This document shows positions 1 to 8,833 of a stretch of 64,000 nt of DNA, piece after piece. This DNA comes from Picochlorum sp. 'celeri' (lineage: Eukaryota > Chlorophyta > Trebouxiophyceae), in contig JAACMV010000020.1 of NCBI GenBank assembly GCA_010909725.1, positions 682,001 to 746,000 on the forward strand, given 5' to 3'. Every line of letters begins with the position of its first letter. The stretch's first letter is position 1. Under the pieces are notes generated by a model, which ran no database searches, was not told the origin of the DNA, and was given only the letters and a program-made list of their open reading frames with translations. The position numbers and the translations under genes were made by a program.

Positions 1-980
1 CAGAGTTCCACGCTGGAGTGGGGGCGATCACGTGTCCTGATATTTCTAGGGAGGAAATCGTGAATGCGTGTGGTATTGATGATTTCCATGATGGTGTGAA
101 TTACACCAGAACAGCATGTGTCATTGCAGTGGCAAAGGCAAGGGACCTGTTTGAGCCATTTTTGCATCAGCTGGGCTATAGACTCTCTCACGTACTGCGA
201 CGAATGCTCCCAATTGCGATGCATTTGCTTCAGAAAGAGGGTTCATTTTTGAATGGCCATGATCTGTTCCTCAAGCGTATTGGCGCTGCATATCATGCAT
301 ACATTGAGGAGATTGAGAGAAGCACTCGCTCGAAATGCATGGAAGACTTGACCTCGTTGACACGATACGTATCTTGGTCGTTACATACAAAGAGCAGAAC
401 GAGCTTAAAGAGCATGTTGGAGAAGTTTATTGCAATTGAGGATGACTCTGGCAAGAAGGGTGAGAAGGGCCAGCACGGAGAGGATCCCAAGCAGTTTGTC
501 GATCTTCTCGAGAGCTCTCTATGGAATAGAAGCCTTGGCACAACAAGTGAAGACATCGTTGCCGCACTTGTTTGCCAAATATTTGAAGGAATTCGTGATC
601 ACTTTGTTCAGAGCGTCGAGTTGAAATTCAACTGCTTCTTCCTGATGCCACTGATTGACTCCTTCCCAACCAGAATCAGAGAGGAACTTGAATGTGCATA
701 TGAAGAAGATTTGGATGAAGTGTTTGACGTTGCTGCCGTCCGTGTTGCCCTTGAACAGAGACTGAAAAACCTTGAAAGCGAACTTCATCAGGTGGAACGC
801 CTGCAGCAAAAATTTGCCATGATTCATTCCACATTGGCGTCTCAGCAACAGCAGCAGCAACAGCAGCAGCAGCACAATACCACGTCGTCCATAAAAGTCT
901 CATCCTCCCTCAAGTCAAAGATGATGAGTCAAGATACCGCCACAAATGGGCTGAACCTCACCAGTCAGACAATTGCATGA
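1..980 (+). CDS. ARC5: Dynamin-related plastid division protein DRP5B/ARC5 (3' part, 5' cut by window)
   Basis: This is the C-terminal part of a dynamin-family GTPase; the frame is already open at base 3 and stops at 978-980. The stalk and GTPase-effector regions read like plant ARC5/DRP5B: the block DDFHDGVNYTRTACVIAVAK near the start, a second block with KFNCFFLMPLID, and a coiled C-terminal stretch of charged heptads. In plants this protein assembles as a ring on the outer plastid envelope (and peroxisomes) and drives the last step of fission. The GTPase domain lies upstream of the window and cannot be checked. A short glutamine run (CAG/CAA codons, about 844-873) sits near the C terminus and is not part of the conserved protein. 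Family call from sequence is strong; plastid role is inferred from the family. Confidence 0.88.
   Translation, partial: EFHAGVGAITCPDISREEIVNACGIDDFHDGVNYTRTACVIAVAKARDLFEPFLHQLGYRLSHVLRRMLPIAMHLLQKEGSFLNGHDLFLKRIGAAYHAYIEEIERSTRSKCMEDLTSLTRYVSWSLHTKSRTSLKSMLEKFIAIEDDSGKKGEKGQHGEDPKQFVDLLESSLWNRSLGTTSEDIVAALVCQIFEGIRDHFVQSVELKFNCFFLMPLIDSFPTRIREELECAYEEDLDEVFDVAAVRVALEQRLKNLESELHQVERLQQKFAMIHSTLASQQQQQQQQQQHNTTSSIKVSSSLKSKMMSQDTATNGLNLTSQTIA
844..873 (+). repeat. CAG/CAA microsatellite coding polyglutamine
   Basis: About ten consecutive CAG or CAA codons inside the ARC5 C terminus. The mixture of CAG and CAA suggests it is not a freshly expanded pure repeat. Confidence 0.85.
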
Positions 981-1274
981 CGAAGTTTCCTCGCTTTTCT
1001 TTTTTAAATCTGATGACGAAGATGATAGTATTGATGTTGATTCTTGTATGTATGATGATGATGATGTAATAAGACACAAGAAGAAGATGCTGTGTTGTAC
1101 AATCAAGGTGAATATCACTATATTTTGTAAATTCGGTACAGTTCCCCATCTTCCAATTGAGGAAGATGTTTGAATTTTTGAATCTCGCGGCAACCCATGA
1201 TTAAAAAATTCAGTCGATTGCGACCTGGGATGATTGATCTATTCACATAAAATTTCATTTTAAATGTAAATAAG

Positions 1275-3233
1275 ATGGTTTGTGTGGAGAATACTGTGGG
1301 AATAGAAGCCATGGTATCAAAAACAACATCAACAAAAGAAAAGACGCATCGAGACATTGTCGCCAGTGTCTTTGGTTCCGATCCCATTCAGTCTCATATT
1401 TTGAAGTATTTGAGTAATGTGTTCTGCTTGAAAGAGGTACAGGCGTGCGTGAGTCTGTATGCGCTTGGATTTTTGAAACAGGAGGAGCTGAAAGAGCACT
1501 TGACCAGGCATTCGAGGGAGCCTCCGTTCATAGAAGAAGATCCTTCTCTCGACAATATGGTCAGTGATATGAAAAGTGTGGGCTTGGAGACGGATACGGA
1601 TATGTCCCTGCTGGAAAAAAGCCCTCCCTTGACAGTAGATGCATTCAAGCAGCATTTCAAGTACTTGGAGTATGTCCCTTACGGGGTGTACAGAGCTGTT
1701 CGGGCTGGTCTCAGTGCAATGAAGCAAATTGAAATGGTGTTTGGAAGTGACAATTGTGACAAGAATGGTGCAGATCTTTATGAGAGGATTTCAGAAACTC
1801 ACAGGGTCAGCCTTGTGGATGGGGCATGCCTGGCAGGGTTCCAGATCGAAGATGTCAAAATGATCGTTGCCTGGCTTCATGAAAACGACTTTCTTCACGA
1901 TACAGCCGGGTGGCACAGCGCAGCAGAAAATGGACATTTGGAGCTCGTCAAGTACTTGCACGAGACAGGCAGGGTTGATGTGGATGCCTTGAATTCCGAC
2001 GATAAGACAGCCTTTATGCTTGCGTGTGAATCTGGGCATCTAGAAGTTGTGAAATATTTGTATGAAACGGTCAAAGTAGACGTGGATATTGAAGAGTGCG
2101 ATGAAGTGACAGCTTTCATCCATGCCTGCTGCCGTGGTCATCTAGATGTTGTCAAATATCTCTATGAGACGGGCAACTGTTCTGCAAATGCTTTGTATTG
2201 GCAGGATCAGACAGTTTTGATGTTAGCATGCGAGTTTGGTCGCTTGGATATTGTCAAGTATCTCTGTGAGACGGGCGGAGCCGCAGTGAATGACAAGGAT
2301 TATGATGAAATGACAGCCCTCATGTATGCATGTTCTGGTGGCCACATAGACATCATCAGATACTTGTGCGAACAGGTTGGCGATTGCGATGTGAATGCCA
2401 CGAATTATGATGGTCAGACAGCGTTCATGCTTGCATGTAAAGCGAAATGCTCTCGTGGGCATCTTGATACTGTCAAGTACTTGTATGAGTTGGGCAACGT
2501 GGCTGTTCATGCCATGGATCCTAAAGATAAGACAGGATTTATGCTTGCATGTGAGCATGGTAGACTAGATATTGTTGAGTACCTGTATGTTACAGGTACT
2601 ATCGATTTGAATGAGAAAAGTTGTGATGGCACCACAGCATTTATTCAAGCATGCTGGAAGGGTCATGTAGATGTTGCCAAATTCTTGTACGGGACAGGTG
2701 AAATTGATATGAATGACAGGAACTACGATGGTGAGACAGCCTTCATGCTGGCATGCTCGGACGGTCATGTAGATGTTGCCAAGTTTTTGTATGACACAGG
2801 AGCAGTGGATCTGAATGACAGGAATGATGATGGTGAGACAGCCCTCACACAAGCATGCTCAAGCGGCAATCTAAACATTGTACGATTTTTGTATGAAACA
2901 TGTGGCATTGATATAAATCAAAAAGATTCTGAGGGCAATACTGCCCTCATGTACGCGTGTCTTGATGATAATGTGACCATTATCAAGTATTTGTGTGAGA
3001 CGGGTAGAGTAGATCAAAATGCGAGGAATTCAGAGGGCAATACAGCGTTCCTTCTTGCATGCAAGTGTGGTCGATTGTCTGCTGCCGAGTTCTTATCACG
3101 GACAGGGCGGGTGGACCTGAATGCAGTTGGTTCATCCAGGATGACAGATGAGCATACTGCAATGGTCAGGAAACGTGACAGCGTCGCCCAGATTTTGCGT
3201 AAACATTACGCAAAATACGCCTCTTCGAGGTAG
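1275..3233 (+). CDS. Ankyrin-repeat protein with a novel N-terminal domain (ANK1)
   Basis: A 652-residue single-exon protein. From about residue 212 to the C terminus it holds twelve ankyrin repeats of about 34 residues, each with the pattern TAFMLAC..GHLDVVKYLYETG; repeat 6 has a small insertion. Ankyrin arrays bind other proteins, so a scaffold or adaptor role is likely, but no partner can be named. Residues 1-200 have no domain I recognise. They contain a motif at about 52-78 (L-K-x3-Q-x3-SLYALGFL...LKEHLTR) and another at about 129-150 (YLEYVPYGVYRAVRAGLSAM). Both reappear in the ankyrin protein at 30866-33217 and, more weakly, in the protein at 6501-8048. No signal peptide or membrane segment is seen. 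The start is the first ATG; a second in-frame ATG lies 12 codons on. Confidence 0.85.
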   Translation: MVCVENTVGIEAMVSKTTSTKEKTHRDIVASVFGSDPIQSHILKYLSNVFCLKEVQACVSLYALGFLKQEELKEHLTRHSREPPFIEEDPSLDNMVSDMKSVGLETDTDMSLLEKSPPLTVDAFKQHFKYLEYVPYGVYRAVRAGLSAMKQIEMVFGSDNCDKNGADLYERISETHRVSLVDGACLAGFQIEDVKMIVAWLHENDFLHDTAGWHSAAENGHLELVKYLHETGRVDVDALNSDDKTAFMLACESGHLEVVKYLYETVKVDVDIEECDEVTAFIHACCRGHLDVVKYLYETGNCSANALYWQDQTVLMLACEFGRLDIVKYLCETGGAAVNDKDYDEMTALMYACSGGHIDIIRYLCEQVGDCDVNATNYDGQTAFMLACKAKCSRGHLDTVKYLYELGNVAVHAMDPKDKTGFMLACEHGRLDIVEYLYVTGTIDLNEKSCDGTTAFIQACWKGHVDVAKFLYGTGEIDMNDRNYDGETAFMLACSDGHVDVAKFLYDTGAVDLNDRNDDGETALTQACSSGNLNIVRFLYETCGIDINQKDSEGNTALMYACLDDNVTIIKYLCETGRVDQNARNSEGNTAFLLACKCGRLSAAEFLSRTGRVDLNAVGSSRMTDEHTAMVRKRDSVAQILRKHYAKYASSR

Positions 3234-3247
3234 TATACGTTTGACTA

Positions 3248-4600
3248 ACACAATCTACAAAGATCGGATAATTTGATTGCCCCAAACATGTTCTCCTGAG
3301 CACTCCAACCTCAGTTTCGAGGGCGCTCTGCATAATCAGATCTGCATTCCATAATCGTTCCGACCTCAAGCGATTGAACAGTACCTCTTGGAGATAAAGC
3401 AGGACCTTCACTTGATATATGTAAACAATGCTCCTCCTGATGTGACATGGAAACCACACCAGAAGCTTCTAATAGAGTAATCTGTGCTTTCCTCACCTTT
3501 GGAGCTTCTTGCTGGATCATCTCAGATCCACAGATACACCCTAATACTCTCTGTAGTCCCTCACTCCAATCAGACTTCTTCTTGAGCGGCCTCCCAAAAG
3601 CCTGTGTCCTACATTGGACGAAAGCCATGACCTGGGCAAGGACACATGCTTGCTGCCTCATGTTTGGCCTTCCACTCGTAATCTTACTGATGGATTTCGA
3701 GTGTATGCAGCGAAGTGCAAGTTTAACTGCTTCATCATCATGAAAGCATTGTTCAAGCGAAGCTCTAAGACGATCAGGCAGAACCACATAAAAGACATGC
3801 TTTCTTTCTTCTATAGATGATCTGGCATATTCCGAGCACAATATAAAGGGTTCACCCCCCTTTTTATTATTGATCAGTTTCAAGATTATTTTATATACTT
3901 TTTCCACTGAGATTGGGTTGAGAGAAGTAATCTCAAGCACCCCAAATGGCCATTGTTCAGTGTCTTCCGAGAGATTGTATCGCTGTTTAGTGTCCTCATG
4001 CCCATTAACGACTTTGACGTCGTCAGGGTTTATGTTACGACCCTTCATACCAGCACCATTCAAATTGGAACGACCCATTGTTCTTGGTTGGTATCTCTCT
4101 CCTCTTGTTGACCAAGGCAAAATTCAAAAACACCCAGATAATGCGTACTCCAGGGAGCGTTTGGATATATTCTGCATAAGATTTGCGATATTGTTTTGGA
4201 TTTAAAGTTATTTCAAGCCAGATAAAGGGCATATGGGGAGGCGTTTAAAACAACTGAATTCAATCAGCAACAAACACAACGACAGGCAAACCGTTGGATC
4301 TTGTTGATCCATCACCTTCTAACGATTCAATCAGTAATTTAAATATAAAATAAATCAAAACCCCATAAAACAACGCGCGTGAAATGTAAAAATAGCCACG
4401 TACGAGACTGTGCGTTCAGGGACTAGCTCGCGTGTTGTGAGTGCCTGACTAGTATAGTAGTAGTGATATTGTTATTATTGTTATTACCCTACGAGATATT
4501 TTCTTTTGCGGGTAAAAAATAAGTATGCATCAAAAACAATACGTCGCGTTTATTGATATGAACGATGCATGCATGTACATGCAGATCTAGACACGCATGT
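3248..4600. repeat. Direct tandem duplication, unit A
   Basis: Unit A of a diverged tandem duplication; unit B is at about 4657-6100. Matching landmarks appear in the same order: CAATCTACAAAGAT at the left end, ATTTGATTGCCCCAAACAT just after, the coding region, CGCTCCCTGGAGTACGC (reverse strand on the gene side), AAACCGTTGGATCTT, and AGCCACGTACGA near the right end. Each unit carries one gene plus its 3' and 5' flanks, so this was a DNA-level duplication of a whole locus and not a retrocopy. Boundaries are approximate. Confidence 0.85.
3311..4078 (-). CDS. Unrecognised protein, tandem paralogue A
   Basis: A 255-residue soluble protein of unknown family, starting at the ATG at 4078 that aligns with an ATG in its tandem copy. 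Shared blocks with the copy at 4721-5704 include RYNLSEDT against RFNLTGDT, FYVVLPDRLR against LYVVQPNRLR, VLAQVMAFVQ against ILAQVMSFIQ, SDWSEGLQRVL against SDWSEDLQEVL, RKAQITLLEASGV against RKAQMTLLKASGV, and the tail DYAERPRN against DYYAERPQN. Conservation of the protein through considerable DNA divergence suggests both copies were kept under selection. No enzyme motif, signal peptide, transmembrane span or zinc-binding pattern is seen. The reading frame can be opened further upstream, but only without an ATG. Confidence 0.7.
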   Translation of the reverse strand: MGRSNLNGAGMKGRNINPDDVKVVNGHEDTKQRYNLSEDTEQWPFGVLEITSLNPISVEKVYKIILKLINNKKGGEPFILCSEYARSSIEERKHVFYVVLPDRLRASLEQCFHDDEAVKLALRCIHSKSISKITSGRPNMRQQACVLAQVMAFVQCRTQAFGRPLKKKSDWSEGLQRVLGCICGSEMIQQEAPKVRKAQITLLEASGVVSMSHQEEHCLHISSEGPALSPRGTVQSLEVGTIMECRSDYAERPRN

Positions 4601-4720
4601 GTCCTAGAAGGTTCGACATAGAATTCCACTGCACTGGACAGTTGTGCAGTACAGAAAACAATCTACAAAGATTGTATAATTTGATTGCCCCAAACATATT
4701 CCTGAGGATTCACTCCAACC
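4079..4720. other. Spacer between the tandem paralogues
   Basis: About 640 bases holding the 5' flank of paralogue A and, from about 4657, the 3' flank of paralogue B. It carries the duplicated landmarks AAACCGTTGGATCTT (4290s) and AGCCACGTACGA (4390s), which reappear upstream of copy B, so they may be promoter-proximal. A stretch rich in alternating ATT/TTATT lies near 4460-4490. No gene is seen. Confidence 0.6.
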
Positions 4721-6100
4721 TCAGTTTTGAGGGCGCTCTGCATAATAATCAGCTGTAGATTCCATGATCAATCCAATCTCGGGCGAATCATCTGTCTCTC
4801 GTCCCGATACAGTTGTACGTCCGCTTATTGAACTACTTTGCACCTCAGCAGATTCCGCTGGCCCTTGTTGGTCGCCACTCTGGAATGGTGGTGATGACGG
4901 CATGGTGACTTTGTTTAACGTTAGGTCCTTGTAATGTACCGTGGGAATCACCCCAGACGCTTTTAGAAGAGTCATCTGCGCTTTTCTCAGAATTTTTAAA
5001 GATTCTTTTGAGGGCATCTCGGATTTCCAAACAGAGAGCAATACTTCCTGAAGGTCCTCACTCCAGTCAGACACGACCCTGAGTGGCTCATCATACGCCG
5101 CTGCCCTAACCTGGATAAAAGACATGACCTGCGCAAGGATGCATGTCCGCTTCATCATGCTTACCTTTCCATTCTTAACCTTACTGATGCATTTCAATTC
5201 CATACAGCGAAGTGCATGTTTAACCGCTTTATTGTGACGAAAGACAAATTCAAGCAAATCTCTGAGACGATTTGGCTGAACGACATAAAGCGGATAGTCT
5301 CGTCCCTCTGTGATCCCGTTCACTCGCTCCGAACAGAAAAAATATTCCTTATTAAGACTTTTCATGTTATTCATCCCATTAATCAGTTGCGAGGCCGCTT
5401 GATTGACATTTTCGAGAGGAAATTCGTCTGGGAAAGTCAGGTCAAATATCTGAACAGGCAAATGTCCAGTATCACCCGTGAGATTGAACCGGTGTTTGAT
5501 TCCATCAGGCCTATATACGAATCCAATACCCTGAACTTGGACACTGGAAACCTCATCAAGACCATCGATGGCTGCTTGTAGAAGAGAGGGAGCCAGCATT
5601 GTTTGGTTGTTGGTTACTCTCGTTTGACAAATTTGAAGGCAAAATTCAAAAATACCCAGGTGATGCGTACTCCAGGGAGCGTTTGGATATAGTCTGCACA
5701 GCATTTTTGTAATTACAATAATAATTCAGTTGAAGAGATCCAAAGCGAGACCTCAAGCCCATATGGCGAGCCCTCCAAAACACGTGGGATTGACTCGGTC
5801 ACAGCCAAACCGTTGGATCTTTGCAGCTCATCGCCTTGTTGTGGCTTACATATGATTTTATGCATCCTTATAACATGTTTATACAGCGTCAGAGACAGAA
5901 AGAGCCACGTACGATATTGTTCGTTCAGGGACTGACTCGCCTGTTGTGGGTGCCACTTGAGCGGTAGTAGTAATAGCAGCAGCAGCAGTATTATAAATCT
6001 ACGCGATACCTTCTTTGGTGAAGGAATACTAATGAATGCAATATATAGAGTATGTTTATATGAATCGGAGCATGCACACACATGCAAATACATGCGGACA
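4657..6100. repeat. Direct tandem duplication, unit B
   Basis: Second unit of the tandem duplication described at 3248-4600, slightly longer because of a C-terminal expansion of the gene it carries. The upstream part (5705-6100) still shows the shared landmarks AAACCGTTGGATCTTT and AGCCACGTACGA found upstream of copy A. Confidence 0.82.
4721..5704 (-). CDS. Unrecognised protein, tandem paralogue B
   Basis: A protein of up to 327 residues, paralogous to the gene at 3311-4078. The first ATG is at 5704; a second at 5599 aligns with the start of copy A and may be the true one, giving 292 residues. The conserved core spans roughly RFNLTGDT to the RKAQMTLLKASG block. After this B has an extra Ser/Thr/Gly-rich stretch of about 30 residues, then the shared tail DYYAERPQN. 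No known domain is recognised and no targeting signal is evident. The C-terminal tail of the pair, (I)MES..DYYAERPQN, is unusually well kept and could be a binding motif, which is inference only. Confidence 0.68.
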   Translation of the reverse strand: MLCRLYPNAPWSTHHLGIFEFCLQICQTRVTNNQTMLAPSLLQAAIDGLDEVSSVQVQGIGFVYRPDGIKHRFNLTGDTGHLPVQIFDLTFPDEFPLENVNQAASQLINGMNNMKSLNKEYFFCSERVNGITEGRDYPLYVVQPNRLRDLLEFVFRHNKAVKHALRCMELKCISKVKNGKVSMMKRTCILAQVMSFIQVRAAAYDEPLRVVSDWSEDLQEVLLSVWKSEMPSKESLKILRKAQMTLLKASGVIPTVHYKDLTLNKVTMPSSPPFQSGDQQGPAESAEVQSSSISGRTTVSGRETDDSPEIGLIMESTADYYAERPQN

Positions 6101-6500
6101 TGGCCCCAGCAGATATCTGGCAGATATCAAAATTGATCTTGTTTGAACAAGGCGCGCTCAAAATTGAATGCACTGCATCTCAGAGTCTGGATTCACACGG
6201 ATCCCAGCAATCCCTTCTCTGCAGATTGATTGTTCTTGCAAATGAATGATCATGTCGAGCGCTGGCCTCGGAAATCATTTTTTCTTCACTTCTTACTGCT
6301 CCATGTACAATGCTTGTCATTGATATGGAACCATTCAAATATTGTTTCTTCTTTTTGTTTTGCATCGATCAATCGAATTTCATTTTTTCAAGTAATAATA
6401 ATAATAATAATCGGCATGAATCAGACTAAGAATGCAAAATTCATGGAACATGCATGAGTGTGCAGGTATCTGTCACCTTTCTCAAACCTCACCAGAAATC
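5705..6500. other. Intergenic, upstream of paralogue B
   Basis: About 800 bases without a convincing gene. The left half belongs to duplication unit B. The right half contains a short TAA/TAATAA run near 6393-6408 and the 3' flank of the gene at 6501-8048. Short open frames here lack any recognisable content. Confidence 0.6.
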
Positions 6501-8048
6501 TCAAAGAGATCTGTTTATATCTTGTGCTTTCTTTCGTAATGATGGTGGGAAATTATCGTGCTGGATGTCCTGCTCCAATGTGTCAGAATGACTCAGCACC
6601 CATTCCCTGAGAGCTCTCTTCTTGGCTCTTGCACTCACGTCATCCTTGTCAACCCACTCGCGTTCATATGGGCTTTCAAAATCCCTGGATCCATACACTA
6701 AGTCATCCCATATATCTGAGTAAATTTCCCGGTACGCAGTATGCTCGTGGTAAAATCGCATCTCCTCCATTGTATCAGCAACAAACTTGAGTTCATTTGG
6801 ACAGGGAGTCTCTCGTGCCAAGTATCCTTTGATCAGCCTGCTATCATCCCGAACAGGAAGCTTTCGTTTCCCAAACTCTTCTTGCAACTCTGCAAGGCGA
6901 GCTTGTCGCCTATCTCGCTTCATAACCGTTCTCTCTCGTGAGGTCTTTGATGTCATGTTGTAAAGCTCTTTGGCCTTCACTCTCAGAGAAGGAGGGAAGT
7001 AGTCTTGCTGAATCTCATGTTCCAAGGTATCATAGTGACACTCGACCCATTCTTTGAGTGCTCTGTATCGCGCTTCGTCGTACGCATCCCTCTCGATGGC
7101 CACGTAATTAAGGTACCTCCCCTTGTAGTTTGCTTCTTCCATCATCCAGTCCTCCTCCTCCTTAAAATACTCATCAAAGCTTGTGTGCTCTTTGAAAAAT
7201 GTACGCTCCGACTCCAAGGTTGCATTGCGGGTTTCCTGCCTCTTTCTCTTCCTCTCGGCACTCTTCCTCTCCGCACTTTCCCTTGCCTTTAGCAAACCAC
7301 TCCAACCACCGTGCTTCTTTAACGACACCTCCAGAGCCTTCATCAGCTTGTACAAACGCATAGGAGCACGACTTGAGTAGATTGGATTGCGGGCTTCCGT
7401 ACAAGACATATCAGCAATATCCCCGTCCGTCAGGAGCAAAACTGACTTGCAGGTCTTCTTGGTACAATTCCTTTTGGGGTCCTCAACCAGAGCAGCCAGC
7501 AGATTCTCTTTATCAACATACTTGATTCTCTCCCTGTGTTTTTGTCTCTCATCCAAAAGCATTGCCACCACTCCATCCATGGCCTCGGCCCCAACCACAG
7601 ACTCTACAAGTTTTGCTCTCTTCCGTGTTTCTAACTCTTCAAGTTTTGCTCTCTTTTTTGATTCCGCAAACGCCCTTGCCTTGCCAATTGCCTTGGCTGG
7701 GAGATACCGCAGAGCTCCCTCAAAAGTAGATAAATACGAAACCAGGTAGCTCTTTCGGTCTTTGGAAGAACAAGGACCATCCAATTCCATGGAAAAGCTT
7801 CGCAGTGTGGGGACCGTCAATTTTGATAGTTCAGTCGACTGGTCCAACCATTTCCAAGCCCCCTCGTCCTCCTTTGATTCGTAATGTGATCTAATTATAC
7901 TTTTTGTGAGGTATCCGAGATCAACGAGGGACAAAAGAGCATACACGTCCTGTCCTTGCCTCAGCGAGAAGCAATCGTTGAGCAACAGCACTGGCGCAAC
8001 ATCCTCCAATGTCGCTCTTTCCGATGTTTCACAGCTTTTTTTGTTCAT
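6501..8048 (-). CDS. Unrecognised charged protein with an internal repeat
   Basis: A 515-residue single-exon protein, very rich in Lys, Arg and Glu, probably largely helical and coiled-coil from about residue 125 on. Two copies of a motif of about 32 residues are visible near residues 345-375 and 480-510: KEWVECHYDTLEHEIQQDYF and REWVLSHSDTLEQDIQHDNF, each followed by PPSLR-x-KA. Near the N terminus (about 25-60) the string FSLRQGQDVYALLSLVDLGYL resembles the motif of the two ankyrin proteins in this window, and RYLPAKAIGKARA (about 117-130) resembles their second motif. No ankyrin repeats are present. Function is unknown. The ATG at 8048 is the first in frame. Confidence 0.75.
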   Translation of the reverse strand: MNKKSCETSERATLEDVAPVLLLNDCFSLRQGQDVYALLSLVDLGYLTKSIIRSHYESKEDEGAWKWLDQSTELSKLTVPTLRSFSMELDGPCSSKDRKSYLVSYLSTFEGALRYLPAKAIGKARAFAESKKRAKLEELETRKRAKLVESVVGAEAMDGVVAMLLDERQKHRERIKYVDKENLLAALVEDPKRNCTKKTCKSVLLLTDGDIADMSCTEARNPIYSSRAPMRLYKLMKALEVSLKKHGGWSGLLKARESAERKSAERKRKRQETRNATLESERTFFKEHTSFDEYFKEEEDWMMEEANYKGRYLNYVAIERDAYDEARYRALKEWVECHYDTLEHEIQQDYFPPSLRVKAKELYNMTSKTSRERTVMKRDRRQARLAELQEEFGKRKLPVRDDSRLIKGYLARETPCPNELKFVADTMEEMRFYHEHTAYREIYSDIWDDLVYGSRDFESPYEREWVDKDDVSARAKKRALREWVLSHSDTLEQDIQHDNFPPSLRKKAQDINRSL

Positions 8049-8354
8049 ATTTTTACGAGTAACATTAGTATACGACTGAAAATTTGAACCTGATGCGAAC
8101 CCGTGTGTCGTTGACCAACAACTGCCCTAAAAAAAAATCTGGGCGCCACAATACTATTGTGTGGTTGCATCATCGCCCCTGTCTCAAGTATTCCTGGCAG
8201 GGAGCCAAATCCTGAGCTTTTTTTAGCTTGGATCAATCTTTGCGTCTTCTTCAAGCAGCACGATTGACACTCGTTCGAAAAATTTATACTTCTTCGGGAC
8301 CGGCGCGAAAAAGTACAAATTATATATATGGTGAAAAATTCCGCTTTGACATGT
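8049..8354. other. Intergenic, upstream of the tRNA
   Basis: About 300 bases between the start of the gene at 8048 and the tRNA. An AT-rich patch (TTATATATATGG near 8320) lies about 30 bases before the tRNA. Nothing else stands out. Confidence 0.5.
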
Positions 8355-8454
8355 GCCGTGTTAGTGTAGTTGGTTATCACACGAGACTCTGACAAGTATC
8401 GCTCGGTGAGCGGTGGGACATCTCGTAACAGGAGTTCGAATCTCCTACATGGCT
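8355..8454 (+). tRNA. tRNA-Gln(CTG) with a 27-nt intron (probable)
   Basis: The ends GCCGTGT and ACATGGC form a 7-bp acceptor stem with one G-T pair. The D arm reads GTGTAGTTGGTTATCAC. The anticodon stem is CGAGA with TCTCG, and the T arm AGGAG-TTCGAAT-CTCCT has a canonical loop. The anticodon loop reads C-T-CTG-A before an insertion of 27 bases (8393-8419), then A. Removing that insertion at the canonical 37/38 position gives a 73-base tRNA with anticodon CTG at 8389-8391. The A and B boxes of an internal Pol III promoter are present and a T5 run follows at 8460. The G1-C72 start is shared with other tRNAs, so the Gln assignment rests on the anticodon and the U-type discriminator base. Confidence 0.78.
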
Positions 8455-8833
8455 TGAATTTTTATTAAGGAATTAACTGAACATTTGCTTCCTTTTTTGA
8501 ACATCTCTGATCAATCCTTTTATGATTATTAGTATAGTACAATCAAAGCATTTGATATAAAACTGAAGAACATACTGTGGATATTGTATGATCACTAAAC
8601 ACACCAAGAAATGGTGTTTTTTCAGATCTGGCTTCCATCTGAGGAAAAGTTGAGAACTAGGATCATCTGTCTCTTATTTTCTCCCTTGGCTTTATTTTGT
8701 TTTTAATGAATTCAGTTTTATATTTCAACTCGTAGGAGTACGGTAAATTGTGTCTACGAAAGGACTTTCATTCATTCATCAACGAACACGCAGAGGAAGG
8801 AAGTAAAAAACAACAAATGCCGTCGCAATCATC
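8455..8833. other. Intergenic after the tRNA
   Basis: About 380 bases. A T5 run just after the tRNA is the likely Pol III stop. The rest is AT-rich and has no gene I can support. Confidence 0.5.
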
